Source: Kangiella sp. TOML190 (GTDB taxonomy: Bacteria > Pseudomonadota > Gammaproteobacteria > Enterobacterales > Kangiellaceae). From it: a DNA stretch of 64,000 bases. The DNA lies in NCBI RefSeq assembly GCF_023706045.1, contig NZ_BQYL01000001.1, forward strand, positions 2,028,001-2,092,000. Direction: 5' to 3'. Numbering within the stretch: the first letter of the stretch is position 1; each line of letters starts with the position of its first letter. Under the pieces are notes generated by a model, which worked only from the letters and a program-made list of their open reading frames with translations, did no database searches and was not told where the DNA came from. The position numbers and the translations under genes are program-made. Positions 1 to 7,867 of this stretch are shown here, piece by piece.

Positions 1-155
1 TCAGATACAAGCTTGGTAAGTCGCAGCTCTTCTACGCTTAGTGAGTTTGTTTGAGTTGGTTCAAGGTTCGTCGTGCTGCTGCTGTTTATCGAGCAAGCAG
101 TTAGAGTACAAATTGCAATTGCTACGCTAGCATAAAAGCTTACGAGCTTAGTCAC
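1..155 (-). CDS. Partial lipoprotein, C-terminus beyond the window
   Basis: Reading the minus strand from a GTG at 155 gives a short basic N-terminus (MTKLVSFYAS), a hydrophobic stretch and a lipobox-like LTAC, then a Ser/Thr-rich linker (SINSSSTTN). This is a typical lipoprotein signal peptide with the lipidated Cys near residue 21. AAGGA lies seven bases upstream of the GTG. The stop of the preceding small gene is one base away, so the two are probably cotranscribed. About 51 codons are visible and the reading frame is still open at the window edge. The function cannot be told. Confidence 0.6.
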   Translation of the reverse strand, partial: MTKLVSFYASVAIAICTLTACSINSSSTTNLEPTQTNSLSVEELRLTKLVS

Positions 156-156
156 T

Positions 157-333
157 TTAAAATCCTTTCCAAAGTTTTGATGTTTTTTCTTGGCATTCTG
201 GGTTATCACGCTTTTCATCAATTTCAGCGTATTTCTTTTTTTCTGCTTGACGTGATTTTGAGTCAGGTTTGATGGTTTCTTCTAACTCTTTAAAGAATTC
301 TGTGATTTCGCTAGTGTGATTGCTTTTGCTCAT
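157..333 (-). CDS. Small highly charged protein, unknown function
   Basis: This gene encodes about 58 residues starting MSKSNHTSEI. The product is rich in Lys, Glu and Asp, has a single Cys in a DNPECQEK segment, and ends KLWKGF. It has no signal peptide or membrane segment and is probably a short soluble helical protein. A TTG at 357 would add eight residues, but those come from the palindromic repeat at 346-365, so the ATG at 333 is preferred. No clear ribosome binding site precedes it. It lies downstream of asnS and directly ahead of the lipoprotein gene. I do not recognise the family. Confidence 0.5.
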   Translation of the reverse strand: MSKSNHTSEITEFFKELEETIKPDSKSRQAEKKKYAEIDEKRDNPECQEKTSKLWKGF

Positions 334-345
334 AAATTCGGGCTC

Positions 346-365
346 ATTCCCGCGCAAGCGAGAAT
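346..365 (-). repeat. Palindromic intergenic repeat, copy 1
   Basis: Read on the minus strand this is ATTCTCGC-TTGC-GCGGGAAT, a hairpin with one mismatch in the arms. It is the same element as the copy at 463-482, but in the opposite orientation, and the two bracket about 97 bases of AT-rich spacer. The copy overlaps the possible TTG start of the small gene at 157-333. Confidence 0.75.
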
Positions 366-462
366 CCAGTATTAATAATAATGTCGGATCATGAAAGCAA
401 CTTTATAATGTTATTTCTTCTATGACAAATGAATTCAATAAGATGAGTAGCTTGTTTTGGGG

Positions 463-482
463 ATTCCCGCTTGCGCGGGAAT
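463..482 (+). repeat. Palindromic intergenic repeat, copy 2
   Basis: This is a perfect 8-bp inverted repeat, ATTCCCGC-TTGC-GCGGGAAT, about 20 bases beyond the asnS stop codon. It could protect or end the asnS transcript, but no U-run follows on the minus strand, so it is not a classical Rho-independent terminator. Related copies lie at 346-365, 4836-4855 and 47881-47898. Confidence 0.8.
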
Positions 483-503
483 GGCTGTTCGATTGGGAAT
501 TGT

Positions 504-1901
504 TTAGAACTTAACGTTGTTTGGCACCCGTGGGAATGGGATCACATCGCGAATATTCTGTACACCGGTCACGTAGGATACGCAGCGGTCAAAGCCTAAG
601 CCAAAACCTGCGTGCGGGACTGTGCCATAACGGCGCAGATCGCGATACCACCAGTAATGTTCTTTGGGTAAGCCCATTTCATCAATACGCGCATCTAATA
701 CGTCTAAACGCTCTTCACGCTGCGAACCACCGATGATTTCGCCAATGCCCGGTGCTAAAACGTCCATCGCAGCAACGGTTTTACCATCGTCGTTCATGCG
801 CATATAGAAAGCTTTAATGTCTTTCGGGTAGTCAGTCACCACGGTAGGGCGGCCAACAAACTCTTCGGCGATGTAGCGCTCATGCTCGGACTGCAAATCA
901 ATACCCCATTTCACATCAAATTCGAACTTTTTATTCGATTTTTCAAGGGTTGTAATCACGTCGGTATAGCTCATGCGCTCGAAATTATTGTTAATCACAT
1001 TTTCCAAACGGTTGATGCAGTCTTTATCTACGCGCTGTTGGAAAAAAGCCATATCATCGCCACATTCATCTAACACTGCTTTGAAAATATACTTCATCAT
1101 GGCTTCGGCCAGATCGGCATCTTGCGCCAGATCGGCAAAGGCGATTTCCGGCTCCACCATCCAAAATTCTGCTAAATGGCGGCTAGTATTGGAATTTTCT
1201 GCGCGGAAAGTAGGGCCAAAAGTATAAACCTTAGACATAGCCATACAATAGGCTTCGACGTTTAACTGGCCTGAAACCGTTAAAAATGACTCTTGTCCAA
1301 AGAAGTCTTTAGAGTAATCAATCTCGCCCTTATCGGTCATAGGCAAGTTGGTTTGATCCAAGGTGCTGACGCGGAACATTTCACCAGCGCCTTCAGCATC
1401 AGATGCGGTAATGATCGGGGTATGGATCCAGTTAAAGCCATTTTCATGCATAAAGCGGTGAATGGCTTGGGCTAGGCAGTTACGCACGCGAGTTACCGCA
1501 CCGATAAGGTTAGTACGTGGACGCAAATGCGCGTGTTTGCGTAAATGCTCAACCGTATGCGGCTTCATGGGCATTGGGTAGGTATCCGGATCATCAACCC
1601 AACCTAAAACCTCTAGCTTGCTCGCTTGGATCTCAAAAGTTTGGCCTTTACCTTGCGATGGCACCAACTTACCAGCAACTCGAACCGAACAACCGGTGGT
1701 TAACTTGGTTACTTCAGACTCATAGTTAGCGACATTATTATCGACCACTGCTTGGATTGGATTAAAGCAGCTACCGTCGTGGATATTAACGAACGAAAGT
1801 CCAGCTTTCGAGTCACGACGAGTTCGTACCCAGCCTTGAACGGTAACCTCTGCACCTTCGCTAGGTTTGCCCGCGAGGGCGTCGATAATAGAAACTAACA
1901 T
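504..1901 (-). CDS. asnS: Asparaginyl-tRNA synthetase
   Basis: This cytoplasmic class IIb aminoacyl-tRNA synthetase charges tRNA-Asn with asparagine using ATP. The 465 residues match the usual length (E. coli enzyme about 466). The N-terminal OB fold ([10 protein letters not shown], residues 22-31) binds the anticodon. Class II motif 2 is visible as [20 protein letters not shown], and motif 3 as GFGLGFDRC near the C-terminus. The short interdomain region and the [17 protein letters not shown] segment point to AsnRS rather than AspRS. The ATG at 1901 has AAAGG upstream. The gene is followed by a palindromic repeat and not by an obvious terminator. Confidence 0.97.
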   Translation of the reverse strand: MLVSIIDALAGKPSEGAEVTVQGWVRTRRDSKAGLSFVNIHDGSCFNPIQAVVDNNVANYESEVTKLTTGCSVRVAGKLVPSQGKGQTFEIQASKLEVLGWVDDPDTYPMPMKPHTVEHLRKHAHLRPRTNLIGAVTRVRNCLAQAIHRFMHENGFNWIHTPIITASDAEGAGEMFRVSTLDQTNLPMTDKGEIDYSKDFFGQESFLTVSGQLNVEAYCMAMSKVYTFGPTFRAENSNTSRHLAEFWMVEPEIAFADLAQDADLAEAMMKYIFKAVLDECGDDMAFFQQRVDKDCINRLENVINNNFERMSYTDVITTLEKSNKKFEFDVKWGIDLQSEHERYIAEEFVGRPTVVTDYPKDIKAFYMRMNDDGKTVAAMDVLAPGIGEIIGGSQREERLDVLDARIDEMGLPKEHYWWYRDLRRYGTVPHAGFGLGFDRCVSYVTGVQNIRDVIPFPRVPNNVKF

Positions 1902-1996
1902 TATTGTGTACCTTTAAAGCGGCTACCGTAAAGCTTTATGACTTCGCTAGCCGTTGATATTTGATTAAACTTAACGTATTACTTTAATTTTCGAGT

Positions 1997-2209
1997 TTAA
2001 AACTTTATTTTACCTTCTAATTTCAACCGTAGATTGATGGCTTTTTTCTCATCATCGCTAAAGGTATGCCAATTAAGCACTTCCTCAAAAGTACGACCAC
2101 AACCGCGGCAAACTTCATCACCTAACACGGTGCTACAGGTTCCAATACAAGGAGAGTCCGTAGGTTTTCTTTTACGTGTTTTTGGGGTGATACGAATTTT
2201 ATCGGACAA
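1997..2209 (-). CDS. DUF1289 family Cys-rich small protein
   Basis: This 70-residue protein has four conserved cysteines in the pattern CIGTCST and CRGCGR, followed by an EVLNW segment. That is the signature of the DUF1289 (YdhL-like) family, which probably binds a metal such as zinc and has no established function. The start is a TTG at 2209 preceded by GAGG with a seven-base spacer; no ATG fits. It lies about 95 bases upstream of asnS on the same strand and may be cotranscribed with it. Confidence 0.85.
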   Translation of the reverse strand: MSDKIRITPKTRKRKPTDSPCIGTCSTVLGDEVCRGCGRTFEEVLNWHTFSDDEKKAINLRLKLEGKIKF

Positions 2210-2416
2210 GCCAAAACCTCAGGCAAATCAATCGCGCAAAATAAACGCCGTATGTTACCGTGAGAAGTCTGTAATGGCTAGTGTAAATAGCAATTTAAGC
2301 TTGTTTAAAACCACAAAGCGGTAGACAAAATATAAAGCAGCAATTCTGTAATAAAGCATTGTTTTTACACTCTAGCTTGGATACAGTTACTGCATTAGCC
2401 AAGGCTCTAACGAAGC

Positions 2417-2941
2417 ATGTTTACTCTCGACCAATCCCAAATCCAAGAATACCAAAAAGATAAGCCTGAATATTATCGCCAGCTAGCCAAGCAGCTTGAA
2501 GCTTTGTTAGCCGAAGATAGCAACTGGGTGACTAATTTAGCGCAAACTTCCGCTTTTATTTTTCAGATGCTGCCAGGTCTAAATTGGGCGGGCTTTTATT
2601 TGGTTAACCCTAAAAATCTCGAGGCACTTATTTTAGGGCCTTATCAAGGTAAAGTTGCTTGCGTACATATTCCTTTTGGGCGCGGTGTTTGTGGGGTTGC
2701 TGCTGCCAGCCTTGAAACGCAACTGGTGCAAGACGTTCATGCTTTTGCTGGTCATATTGCCTGCGATAGTGAAACTAATAGCGAAGTGGTGGTCCCTATG
2801 ATTGTCGATACTGCTTCTGGCAATAAAGAGCTAAAAGGTGTTTTGGATATTGATAGCCCAGAGTTTAAGCGCTTTGATCAAGAAGATGCGGATGGACTAA
2901 CAAAGCTACTAACCGTCTTGTTAGAGAATACGGACTTTTAA
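2417..2941 (+). CDS. msrC: Free methionine-(R)-sulfoxide reductase, GAF domain
   Basis: This single GAF-domain enzyme of 174 residues reduces free L-methionine-(R)-sulfoxide with electrons from thioredoxin, protecting the cytoplasmic methionine pool from oxidation. The family signature is clear: LNWAGFYL (55-62), IPFGRGVCG (85-93), then GHIACDSETNSEVVVP. Three cysteines at 82, 92 and 116 have exactly the spacing of Cys84, Cys94 and Cys118 in the E. coli YebR enzyme; the last is the catalytic one. The ATG at 2417 agrees with the family N-terminus. The next gene starts one base after its stop, so the two form an operon. Confidence 0.93.
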   Translation: MFTLDQSQIQEYQKDKPEYYRQLAKQLEALLAEDSNWVTNLAQTSAFIFQMLPGLNWAGFYLVNPKNLEALILGPYQGKVACVHIPFGRGVCGVAAASLETQLVQDVHAFAGHIACDSETNSEVVVPMIVDTASGNKELKGVLDIDSPEFKRFDQEDADGLTKLLTVLLENTDF

Positions 2942-2942
2942 T

Positions 2943-3371
2943 TTGTCAGCCATAAGCCCCTTCCACTTAGCCATTCCGGTGCACGATTTAGCGCAGGCGC
3001 GCGAGTTTTATGGTGAAGTATTAGGCTTCGCCGAAGGGCGTTCCAGCGATCATTGGATCGATTACAATTGCTATGGTCATCAATTAGTGGTTCACCTTGA
3101 TACCAGCATGCGAGTCGATTTGGCTAGGGTAACTAGTGCAGTCGATGGCCATCAAGTTCCAATGCCGCATTTTGGGGTAGTTTTGGATATGGCAGATTGG
3201 CAAAATTTAGCGCATAAATTAGAAGAAAAGGGGGTTCGTTTTGTTATCGAGCCCTATATCCGCTTTCAAGGGCAAGTCGGCGAACAAGCCACCATGTTTT
3301 TCTATGATCCCTCGGGTAATGCATTGGAATTTAAAGGATTTCAGGAACTCTCCCAGCTTTTTAGTAAATAA
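2943..3371 (+). CDS. VOC (glyoxalase/dioxygenase) family protein
   Basis: This 142-residue protein has the vicinal-oxygen-chelate fold signature. The N-terminal PFHLAIPVHDLAQAREFYGEVLG and the C-terminal FFYDPSGNALEFKGF carry the usual metal-ligand positions (His8 and the Glu in ALEFK). It resembles dioxygenase-type VOC proteins of unknown substrate. The start is a TTG at 2943, one base after the msrC stop; the first in-frame ATG would remove more than 50 residues, including the first beta-alpha-beta module. It is probably translationally coupled to msrC. The exact reaction cannot be assigned. Confidence 0.8.
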   Translation: MSAISPFHLAIPVHDLAQAREFYGEVLGFAEGRSSDHWIDYNCYGHQLVVHLDTSMRVDLARVTSAVDGHQVPMPHFGVVLDMADWQNLAHKLEEKGVRFVIEPYIRFQGQVGEQATMFFYDPSGNALEFKGFQELSQLFSK

Positions 3372-3419
3372 TTCTATTTGTGCTACCCTGAGAGCTATAA
3401 CAGTAACAAGGGGATGATG

Positions 3420-4796
3420 ATGCGCACTTTAATTCTAGTTATTTCACTTTCTTTGCTCACTCTGACTTCAACCTCAGTTGTAGCGGATAAAAAGGCATTT
3501 GTTGGCGGAACCCTTATCGATGGTACCGGCGGCAACATAATCTACGATAGCGTGATTTTAGTTAATGGCAATCGTATTGAGCAGGTGGGCGATCAGAAAT
3601 CCTTAGCTATACCGCCAAGCTATCAAGTGATCTCTACAGAGGGAATGTCGGTTTTGCCGGGACTGTGGGATATGCACGTGCATCTTATGCTTACTGGGCA
3701 CTCAGATTATCCTCATTGGCAAAACAATTATGCTGATAGGTTTGGCAGTGAAATTATGCCTGCTGCTGCAGAACAATTGTTACTGGCTGGAGTCACTAGT
3801 GCTCGTGATTTGGGAGCTCCTTTAGCAGAATCTAAAAGCATTAAGCAACAATTAGATAGCGGCGAGCTAAAAGGTCCGCGAGTCTATATGTCAGGGCCTT
3901 TTATCCAGCATAAAGCTTATCCTGGCACTGAAAATTATCGCTGGGGTGTTTCCAGCGAACGGGAAGCTAGATCCCAAGTGCGTCAATTGGCAGAGGCGGG
4001 CATGGATGTTATTAAGCTGATAGATCATGATGAAATGAGTTTTGCTGTCGCCAAAGCGGTGGTCGATGAAGCACATAAACAAGGCTTAAGGGTAGTTGCT
4101 CATTCGCATAAACCTGATGAGATCCGAATGGGTCTTAAGCTAGGAGTGGATAACTTTGAACATACCGGACTGACAACCGCTCCAGAATATCCCGATGATA
4201 TTATGACGATGCTCAAAGAGCGAACAGCGAAAGGGCGAATTAGCGGTGGCCCACTATATTGGACGCCTACTGTTGAGGGTTTGTGGAACTATGAATATAC
4301 CCGCGCCAATTCTGAAGAATTGGATAATGAATGTTGGAAAAGGGGATTAGAGTCTTCAACCATCAAGGATATTGAAGCTTCGATTACTCACCCAGAACGT
4401 CTTGACTATATGCAGCTCACTCCTAAAAGAAAGCCAACTTTGAAGCGCAAGTTTAGACAATTACGCGATGCAGGGCTTATTTTACTGATCGGTACCGATA
4501 GTGGTATTCCTATGAAATTTCACTGCCAATCTACTTGGCATGAGCTGCAAGTATGGGTTGATGAATTTGATGTTCCAGCAATGGAAGCCATTCAAGCAGC
4601 AACTTATTGGCCTGCAAAGTTTATGGGCGTCGATAGTGAGGTTGGGACCCTAGTACCAGGCAAGTTGGCTGACTTGATTGCGGTTAAAGGCGACGTTCTA
4701 AAGTATATCAACCTGCTGCAGCGAGTTGATCTGGTGGTCAAAGACGGCGTAATTTATAAGCAAAATGGTCAGCCTGTTGAAGCGAATTTTGAGTAA
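3420..4796 (+). CDS. Secreted metal-dependent amidohydrolase
   Basis: This 458-residue protein has an N-terminal signal peptide (MRTLILVISL to about SVVA) and an amidohydrolase-superfamily TIM barrel. Metal-ligand motifs are present: MHVH after GLWD, VAHSHKP, NFEHTG and the late Asp in IGTDSGIPM. The C-terminal KLADLIAVKGD stretch returns to the small beta domain. It belongs to the imidazolonepropionase-like / Xaa-Pro-dipeptidase-like periplasmic group and the substrate is unknown. Three ATGs lie in tandem at 3414, 3417 and 3420; the last has the best spacing (six bases) from AAGGGG. It stands alone on the strand and is followed by a palindromic repeat. Confidence 0.85.
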   Translation: MRTLILVISLSLLTLTSTSVVADKKAFVGGTLIDGTGGNIIYDSVILVNGNRIEQVGDQKSLAIPPSYQVISTEGMSVLPGLWDMHVHLMLTGHSDYPHWQNNYADRFGSEIMPAAAEQLLLAGVTSARDLGAPLAESKSIKQQLDSGELKGPRVYMSGPFIQHKAYPGTENYRWGVSSEREARSQVRQLAEAGMDVIKLIDHDEMSFAVAKAVVDEAHKQGLRVVAHSHKPDEIRMGLKLGVDNFEHTGLTTAPEYPDDIMTMLKERTAKGRISGGPLYWTPTVEGLWNYEYTRANSEELDNECWKRGLESSTIKDIEASITHPERLDYMQLTPKRKPTLKRKFRQLRDAGLILLIGTDSGIPMKFHCQSTWHELQVWVDEFDVPAMEAIQAATYWPAKFMGVDSEVGTLVPGKLADLIAVKGDVLKYINLLQRVDLVVKDGVIYKQNGQPVEANFE

Positions 4797-4835
4797 GATT
4801 CATTCGAGCTAAAATAAATAAGAAACGTTTTCTGG

Positions 4836-4855
4836 ATTCCCGCTTTTGCGGGAAT
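4836..4855 (+). repeat. Palindromic intergenic repeat, copy 3
   Basis: This is a perfect 8-bp hairpin, ATTCCCGC-TTTT-GCGGGAAT, preceded by CTGG as in the other copies. It sits in the 78-base gap between the convergent amidohydrolase and kynA genes, where it could act as a transcript 3' stabiliser for either. Confidence 0.8.
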
Positions 4856-4874
4856 GCCGAATCAAAATTAAGAA

Positions 4875-5960
4875 TTACTTCCCAAAGCTCATAGCATCAA
4901 TCACTTCCTGCGGTAACTCCGGCAATGCGGATCTTGGAATTAAGAAAGTAGTTAAGTTCATTAGGTCTTTAAAAAATTTATTATTATTAGTCGTTTGGCG
5001 TAGATAGTCGTGACCAGATGAGCCGCCAGTACCAATTTTATTACCAATCATGCGCATCACCATATCCACATGCCTTGAGCGCCAGAGCGTGAAGTTCACG
5101 TCTAATTCTACTAAAGCTTGTAGCAGGCGGAATGGGGCGGTGAGCATTGGTTGCTCGCGATAGAGGTTGATAAAAAGTGCGCTTAGAGTGGCTTCTTGGC
5201 TCATCCGAAACACGCCTTGTTGTTTAAGCTCGTTATACTTTTCTTTATCAAACAGCGCATCAAAGTTATTACGAGTATTGGCTAAGTCATTGAGCTGGAA
5301 GCGTTTTTCTGCATCGGTTAAATAGTCCGCTTGCTTGAGCGTTTTCTCATCAGTATCGAGCATGGTATCAACCGCATCGCTAAATTTTTGCCAGAAGTTA
5401 AAGTCACCAAACTCTAAAAAGGGCATTCTTGCTAGCCAATGTTCGACCGCATCATATAAACTCGGCGCTTCTTCAAGCGCCATTAAATGATTGCGATCGT
5501 GTTCATTCAAGCGGCTATAAAAAGACTCTTTGTCAAAATTGATTCTAAACTCGGATTTCAGACCTAAAATAATTTCAATTTCTTTAAATTGGATCGATTG
5601 GAAACCTGAGGCAGGGATCAGGTAATCGCGAAAATCCAGAAAATCCAGCGGAGTCATGGTTTCAAGGATATCGATTTGATCCACCATGACTTCTTGAATT
5701 TTGTGAATGCGCTCAAGACGTAGATTGACGGTGCTCAGTTCTTTTTCTGGCACATGCTCTTGCGACAGCACTGGCAAAATCGCATTGATTTCATGCAAAA
5801 TTTGCTTAAACCATAACTCATAAGCTTGATGCACTAGGATAAAAAGCATTTCGTCATGCGCTTCTTTACCGTAGTTTTTACTTTCGGGATGCTGCGCATC
5901 GAGCAATTTATCGAGTTGTAAATAATCACTGTAATAACAAGGTTTAACGTTCTTCTGCAT
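4875..5960 (-). CDS. kynA: Tryptophan 2,3-dioxygenase
   Basis: This cytoplasmic heme enzyme opens the indole ring of L-tryptophan with O2 to give N-formylkynurenine, the first step of the kynurenine pathway. The family signatures are intact: HDEMLFILVHQAYELWFKQI near the N-terminus with the substrate-site His, RDYLIPASGFQS, WRSRHVDMVMRMIG, and GTGGSSGHDYLR, which binds the tryptophan carboxylate and amine. From the ATG at 5960 the protein has 361 residues. A TTG at 5984 would add eight residues, but these come from an inverted repeat, so the ATG is preferred. There is no recognisable ribosome binding site. No other kyn genes lie nearby. Confidence 0.95.
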   Translation of the reverse strand: MQKNVKPCYYSDYLQLDKLLDAQHPESKNYGKEAHDEMLFILVHQAYELWFKQILHEINAILPVLSQEHVPEKELSTVNLRLERIHKIQEVMVDQIDILETMTPLDFLDFRDYLIPASGFQSIQFKEIEIILGLKSEFRINFDKESFYSRLNEHDRNHLMALEEAPSLYDAVEHWLARMPFLEFGDFNFWQKFSDAVDTMLDTDEKTLKQADYLTDAEKRFQLNDLANTRNNFDALFDKEKYNELKQQGVFRMSQEATLSALFINLYREQPMLTAPFRLLQALVELDVNFTLWRSRHVDMVMRMIGNKIGTGGSSGHDYLRQTTNNNKFFKDLMNLTTFLIPRSALPELPQEVIDAMSFGK

Positions 5961-5963
5961 TGT

Positions 5964-6079
5964 TTTTAAAGGGGTCGGAGTCAATTTGTTGGTTTAATTA
6001 TTCGTTGATTTGACTTGACCGCATACTCCGTTTTGAAATTCAATTTATGTTTTAAGTGTTGACTCCGACCCCTTTAAAA
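5964..6079. repeat. Element bounded by perfect 21-bp inverted repeats
   Basis: The arms at 5964-5984 and 6059-6079 are exact reverse complements (outer part TTTTAAAGGGG, inner part TCGGAGTCAA) and enclose 74 AT-rich bases with no ORF. Similar GGGGTCGGAGTC arms occur near RAYT/REP-type transposases in other gammaproteobacteria; that link is from memory. The left arm ends three bases before the kynA ATG. Confidence 0.85.
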
Positions 6080-6107
6080 TAAAAAGGAGCCCTTATGGAC
6101 TCCTTTA
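6079..6107 (-). terminator. Rho-independent terminator of gltA
   Basis: On the minus strand a 7-bp stem AAAGGAG/CTCCTTT (6083-6089 with 6100-6106) is followed by a T-run. It lies about 60 bases after the gltA stop codon and directly beside the inverted-repeat element. Confidence 0.75.
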
Positions 6108-6165
6108 GATTATAGACATTTGAAAAAAATAATGTCAGCAGAAATTTCTACTATTTACCGATAAC

Positions 6166-7455
6166 TTATCGCTTAGAAATCTCAACATAATCTCTTTGTA
6201 CGTCACCTGTATACAGCTGACGTGGACGACCAATTTTACGGTTCGGCTCGCCAATCATTTCGTTCCATTGAGATACCCAGCCAACAGTACGGGCAAGAGC
6301 GAAAATTACTGTGAACATATTGGTGGGGATACCAATGGCGTCCAGAATTACGCCTGAGTAGAAATCGACGTTAGGGTACAATTTTTTCTCAACGAAATAA
6401 GGATCTTCGAGTGCAATTTTTTCAAGCTCTAGCGCAACCTTGAAAGTAGGGTCGTCATGTTTACCTAGCAGCTCAAGTACTTGGTGAGCTGAGTCACGCA
6501 TGACTTTAGCGCGAGGGTCGAAGTTTTTGTAAACGCGGTGACCAAAACCCATCAGACGGAATGGATCCGACTTATCTTTAGCTCGAGCGATAAACTCTGG
6601 GATGCGTGAAACGTCGCCAATTTCGCGTAACATATTCAAACAGGCTTCGTTGGCGCCACCGTGTGCTGGGCCCCATAAACAAGCGATCCCTGAAGCGATT
6701 GCGGCGAATGGATTCGCGCCTGACGAACCTGCTAGCCTTACGGTAGAGGTCGAAGCATTTTGCTCGTGATCGGCGTGCAGGGTGAAAATCTTATCCATTG
6801 CATCCACTAAAATTGGATCCGGCTCCCAATCCATGGTTGGCATGCTAAACATCATGTTGAGGAAGTTCCAAGCCAAACTTTTATCGTTGTTCGGATAGAC
6901 AAACGGATGACCGTGGGTATAGCGATAGCACATGGCGGCAATGGTCGGAACTTTAGCGATCAAACGCATGGCGCTGATTTCGCGATGCTGAGGATCGTTG
7001 ATGTCTAGCGAATCGTGGTAGAAAGCCGATAGGGCACCAACCACCGCGATCATAATCGCCATTGGATGCGCGTCACGACGGAAACCATTGAAGAAGTTCA
7101 TCATTTGTTGGTGAACCATGGTGTGGTTATTAATTTTCGCGACAAAAGCTTCGTACTCTTCTTTGCTCGGAAGTTCGCCGTTTAACAATAAATAAGCCAC
7201 TTCTTCAAAAGTCGCTTCATCCGCTAGCTGCTCAATAGGGTAGCCGCGATAAAGTAATTGGCCTTTACCACCGTCGATAAAAGTAATCTTTGACTCACAT
7301 GCACCAGTTGAAACGTAACCTGGGTCGTAAGTGAAATAGCCAGCTTTGCCTAGGGCGCGAACGTCGATAACGTCTTTTCCCAAAGTAGGGCTAAGAACGT
7401 TAAGCTCTAATGTTTCGCCATTTGGTAGGCTTAATTTTGCTGTTTTATCTGACAT
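6166..7455 (-). CDS. gltA: Citrate synthase
   Basis: This enzyme condenses oxaloacetate with acetyl-CoA to form citrate, the entry step of the TCA cycle. The 429 residues match the hexameric, NADH-sensitive type II enzymes of Gram-negative bacteria. Catalytic residues are in place: His265 in [10 protein letters not shown], His306 in GFGHRVYKN and Asp364 in NVDFYSG. The N-terminal small domain (residues 1-45) is typical of type II. The ATG at 7455 has an excellent AAGGAGA six bases upstream. It is transcribed away from sdhCDAB, as in E. coli, across a 412-base divergent region, and ends at the terminator at 6079-6107. Confidence 0.98.
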   Translation of the reverse strand: MSDKTAKLSLPNGETLELNVLSPTLGKDVIDVRALGKAGYFTYDPGYVSTGACESKITFIDGGKGQLLYRGYPIEQLADEATFEEVAYLLLNGELPSKEEYEAFVAKINNHTMVHQQMMNFFNGFRRDAHPMAIMIAVVGALSAFYHDSLDINDPQHREISAMRLIAKVPTIAAMCYRYTHGHPFVYPNNDKSLAWNFLNMMFSMPTMDWEPDPILVDAMDKIFTLHADHEQNASTSTVRLAGSSGANPFAAIASGIACLWGPAHGGANEACLNMLREIGDVSRIPEFIARAKDKSDPFRLMGFGHRVYKNFDPRAKVMRDSAHQVLELLGKHDDPTFKVALELEKIALEDPYFVEKKLYPNVDFYSGVILDAIGIPTNMFTVIFALARTVGWVSQWNEMIGEPNRKIGRPRQLYTGDVQRDYVEISKR

Positions 7456-7669
7456 GAAGTCTCCTTAGACTTTGATGAGTGCCGATCGGAATATTTAGAT
7501 AGCTCAACATTCTACAAAATTTTCAGCAGTTTTCTAAGTGATTTTTATGACAACCGTTTGAAAAATTTGATTTTGACGACTTTTTATACAAGTTTGCTTG
7601 GGCTTTGGTGAAAAAACGCACAAACTCAAAAAAGACCACAAATTTCACAAGGCTTTTAGGGCGATTTGT

Positions 7670-7698
7670 TTGTAATCAGCATCAAGCACTTATATAAT
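7670..7698 (+). promoter_or_regulatory. Sigma-70 promoter for sdhCDAB
   Basis: A -35 TTGTAA (7670-7675), a 17-base spacer and a perfect -10 TATAAT (7693-7698) predict a start near 7705. This would give an untranslated leader of about 163 bases before sdhC. It lies in the divergent gltA-sdhC region (7456-7867); I could not pick a convincing minus-strand promoter for gltA there. Confidence 0.7.
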
Positions 7699-7709
7699 TC
7701 GCCCTCTAT

Positions 7710-7750
7710 CAGTTTGTATCACTGGGGAAGTCTCACAAACTGCATTTTTT
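7710..7750 (+). promoter_or_regulatory. Leader hairpin with U-run, possible attenuator
   Basis: CAGTTTGT (7710-7717) and ACAAACTG (7735-7742) form a perfect 8-bp stem with a 17-base loop, followed by CATTTTTT. It begins about five bases after the predicted sdhC transcription start. The stem is AT-rich, so it would be a weak terminator or a protective 5' stem-loop. Confidence 0.45.
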
Positions 7751-7760
7751 AAGGTCCACA

Positions 7761-7802
7761 ATGCACTTAAGCACTCTTTTGTTATTAGCAAAAAGGGTTT
7801 AA
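7761..7802 (+). CDS. Possible leader peptide 1 (13 aa) upstream of sdhC
   Basis: This ATG ORF encodes MHLSTLLLLAKRV, with five leucines, and has AAGG six bases upstream. It follows the leader hairpin and its U-run. Such ORFs arise by chance in AT-rich leaders, but the ribosome binding site and position make it worth listing. There is no direct evidence of translation. Confidence 0.25.
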   Translation: MHLSTLLLLAKRV

Positions 7803-7811
7803 GAAGGTTTG

Positions 7812-7853
7812 ATGAGAATGATTAACTCACGCCTAAGACCTAAGGCACAATAG
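7812..7853 (+). CDS. Possible leader peptide 2 (13 aa) upstream of sdhC
   Basis: This ATG ORF encodes MRMINSRLRPKAQ. GAAGG lies four bases upstream and the stop is 14 bases before the GTG of sdhC, so it could couple translation to sdhC, whose own ribosome binding site is weak. It may equally be chance. Confidence 0.25.
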   Translation: MRMINSRLRPKAQ

Positions 7854-7867
7854 AAAGATACCAAGTC

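Noticed and set aside
1920-1953. Terminator after the DUF1289 gene
   Set aside because: CGGCTA/TAGCCG form a short stem, but there is no U-run and the gap to asnS is small; read-through into asnS is more likely.
5964-6079. Insertion sequence
   Set aside because: The inverted repeats are IS-like in length, but only 74 bases lie between them with no transposase and no obvious target duplication; recorded as a non-coding repeat element.
7500-7620. Minus-strand gltA promoter
   Set aside because: TAGAAT- and TATAAA-like hexamers exist, but none has an acceptable -35 at 16-18 bases, so no call was made.
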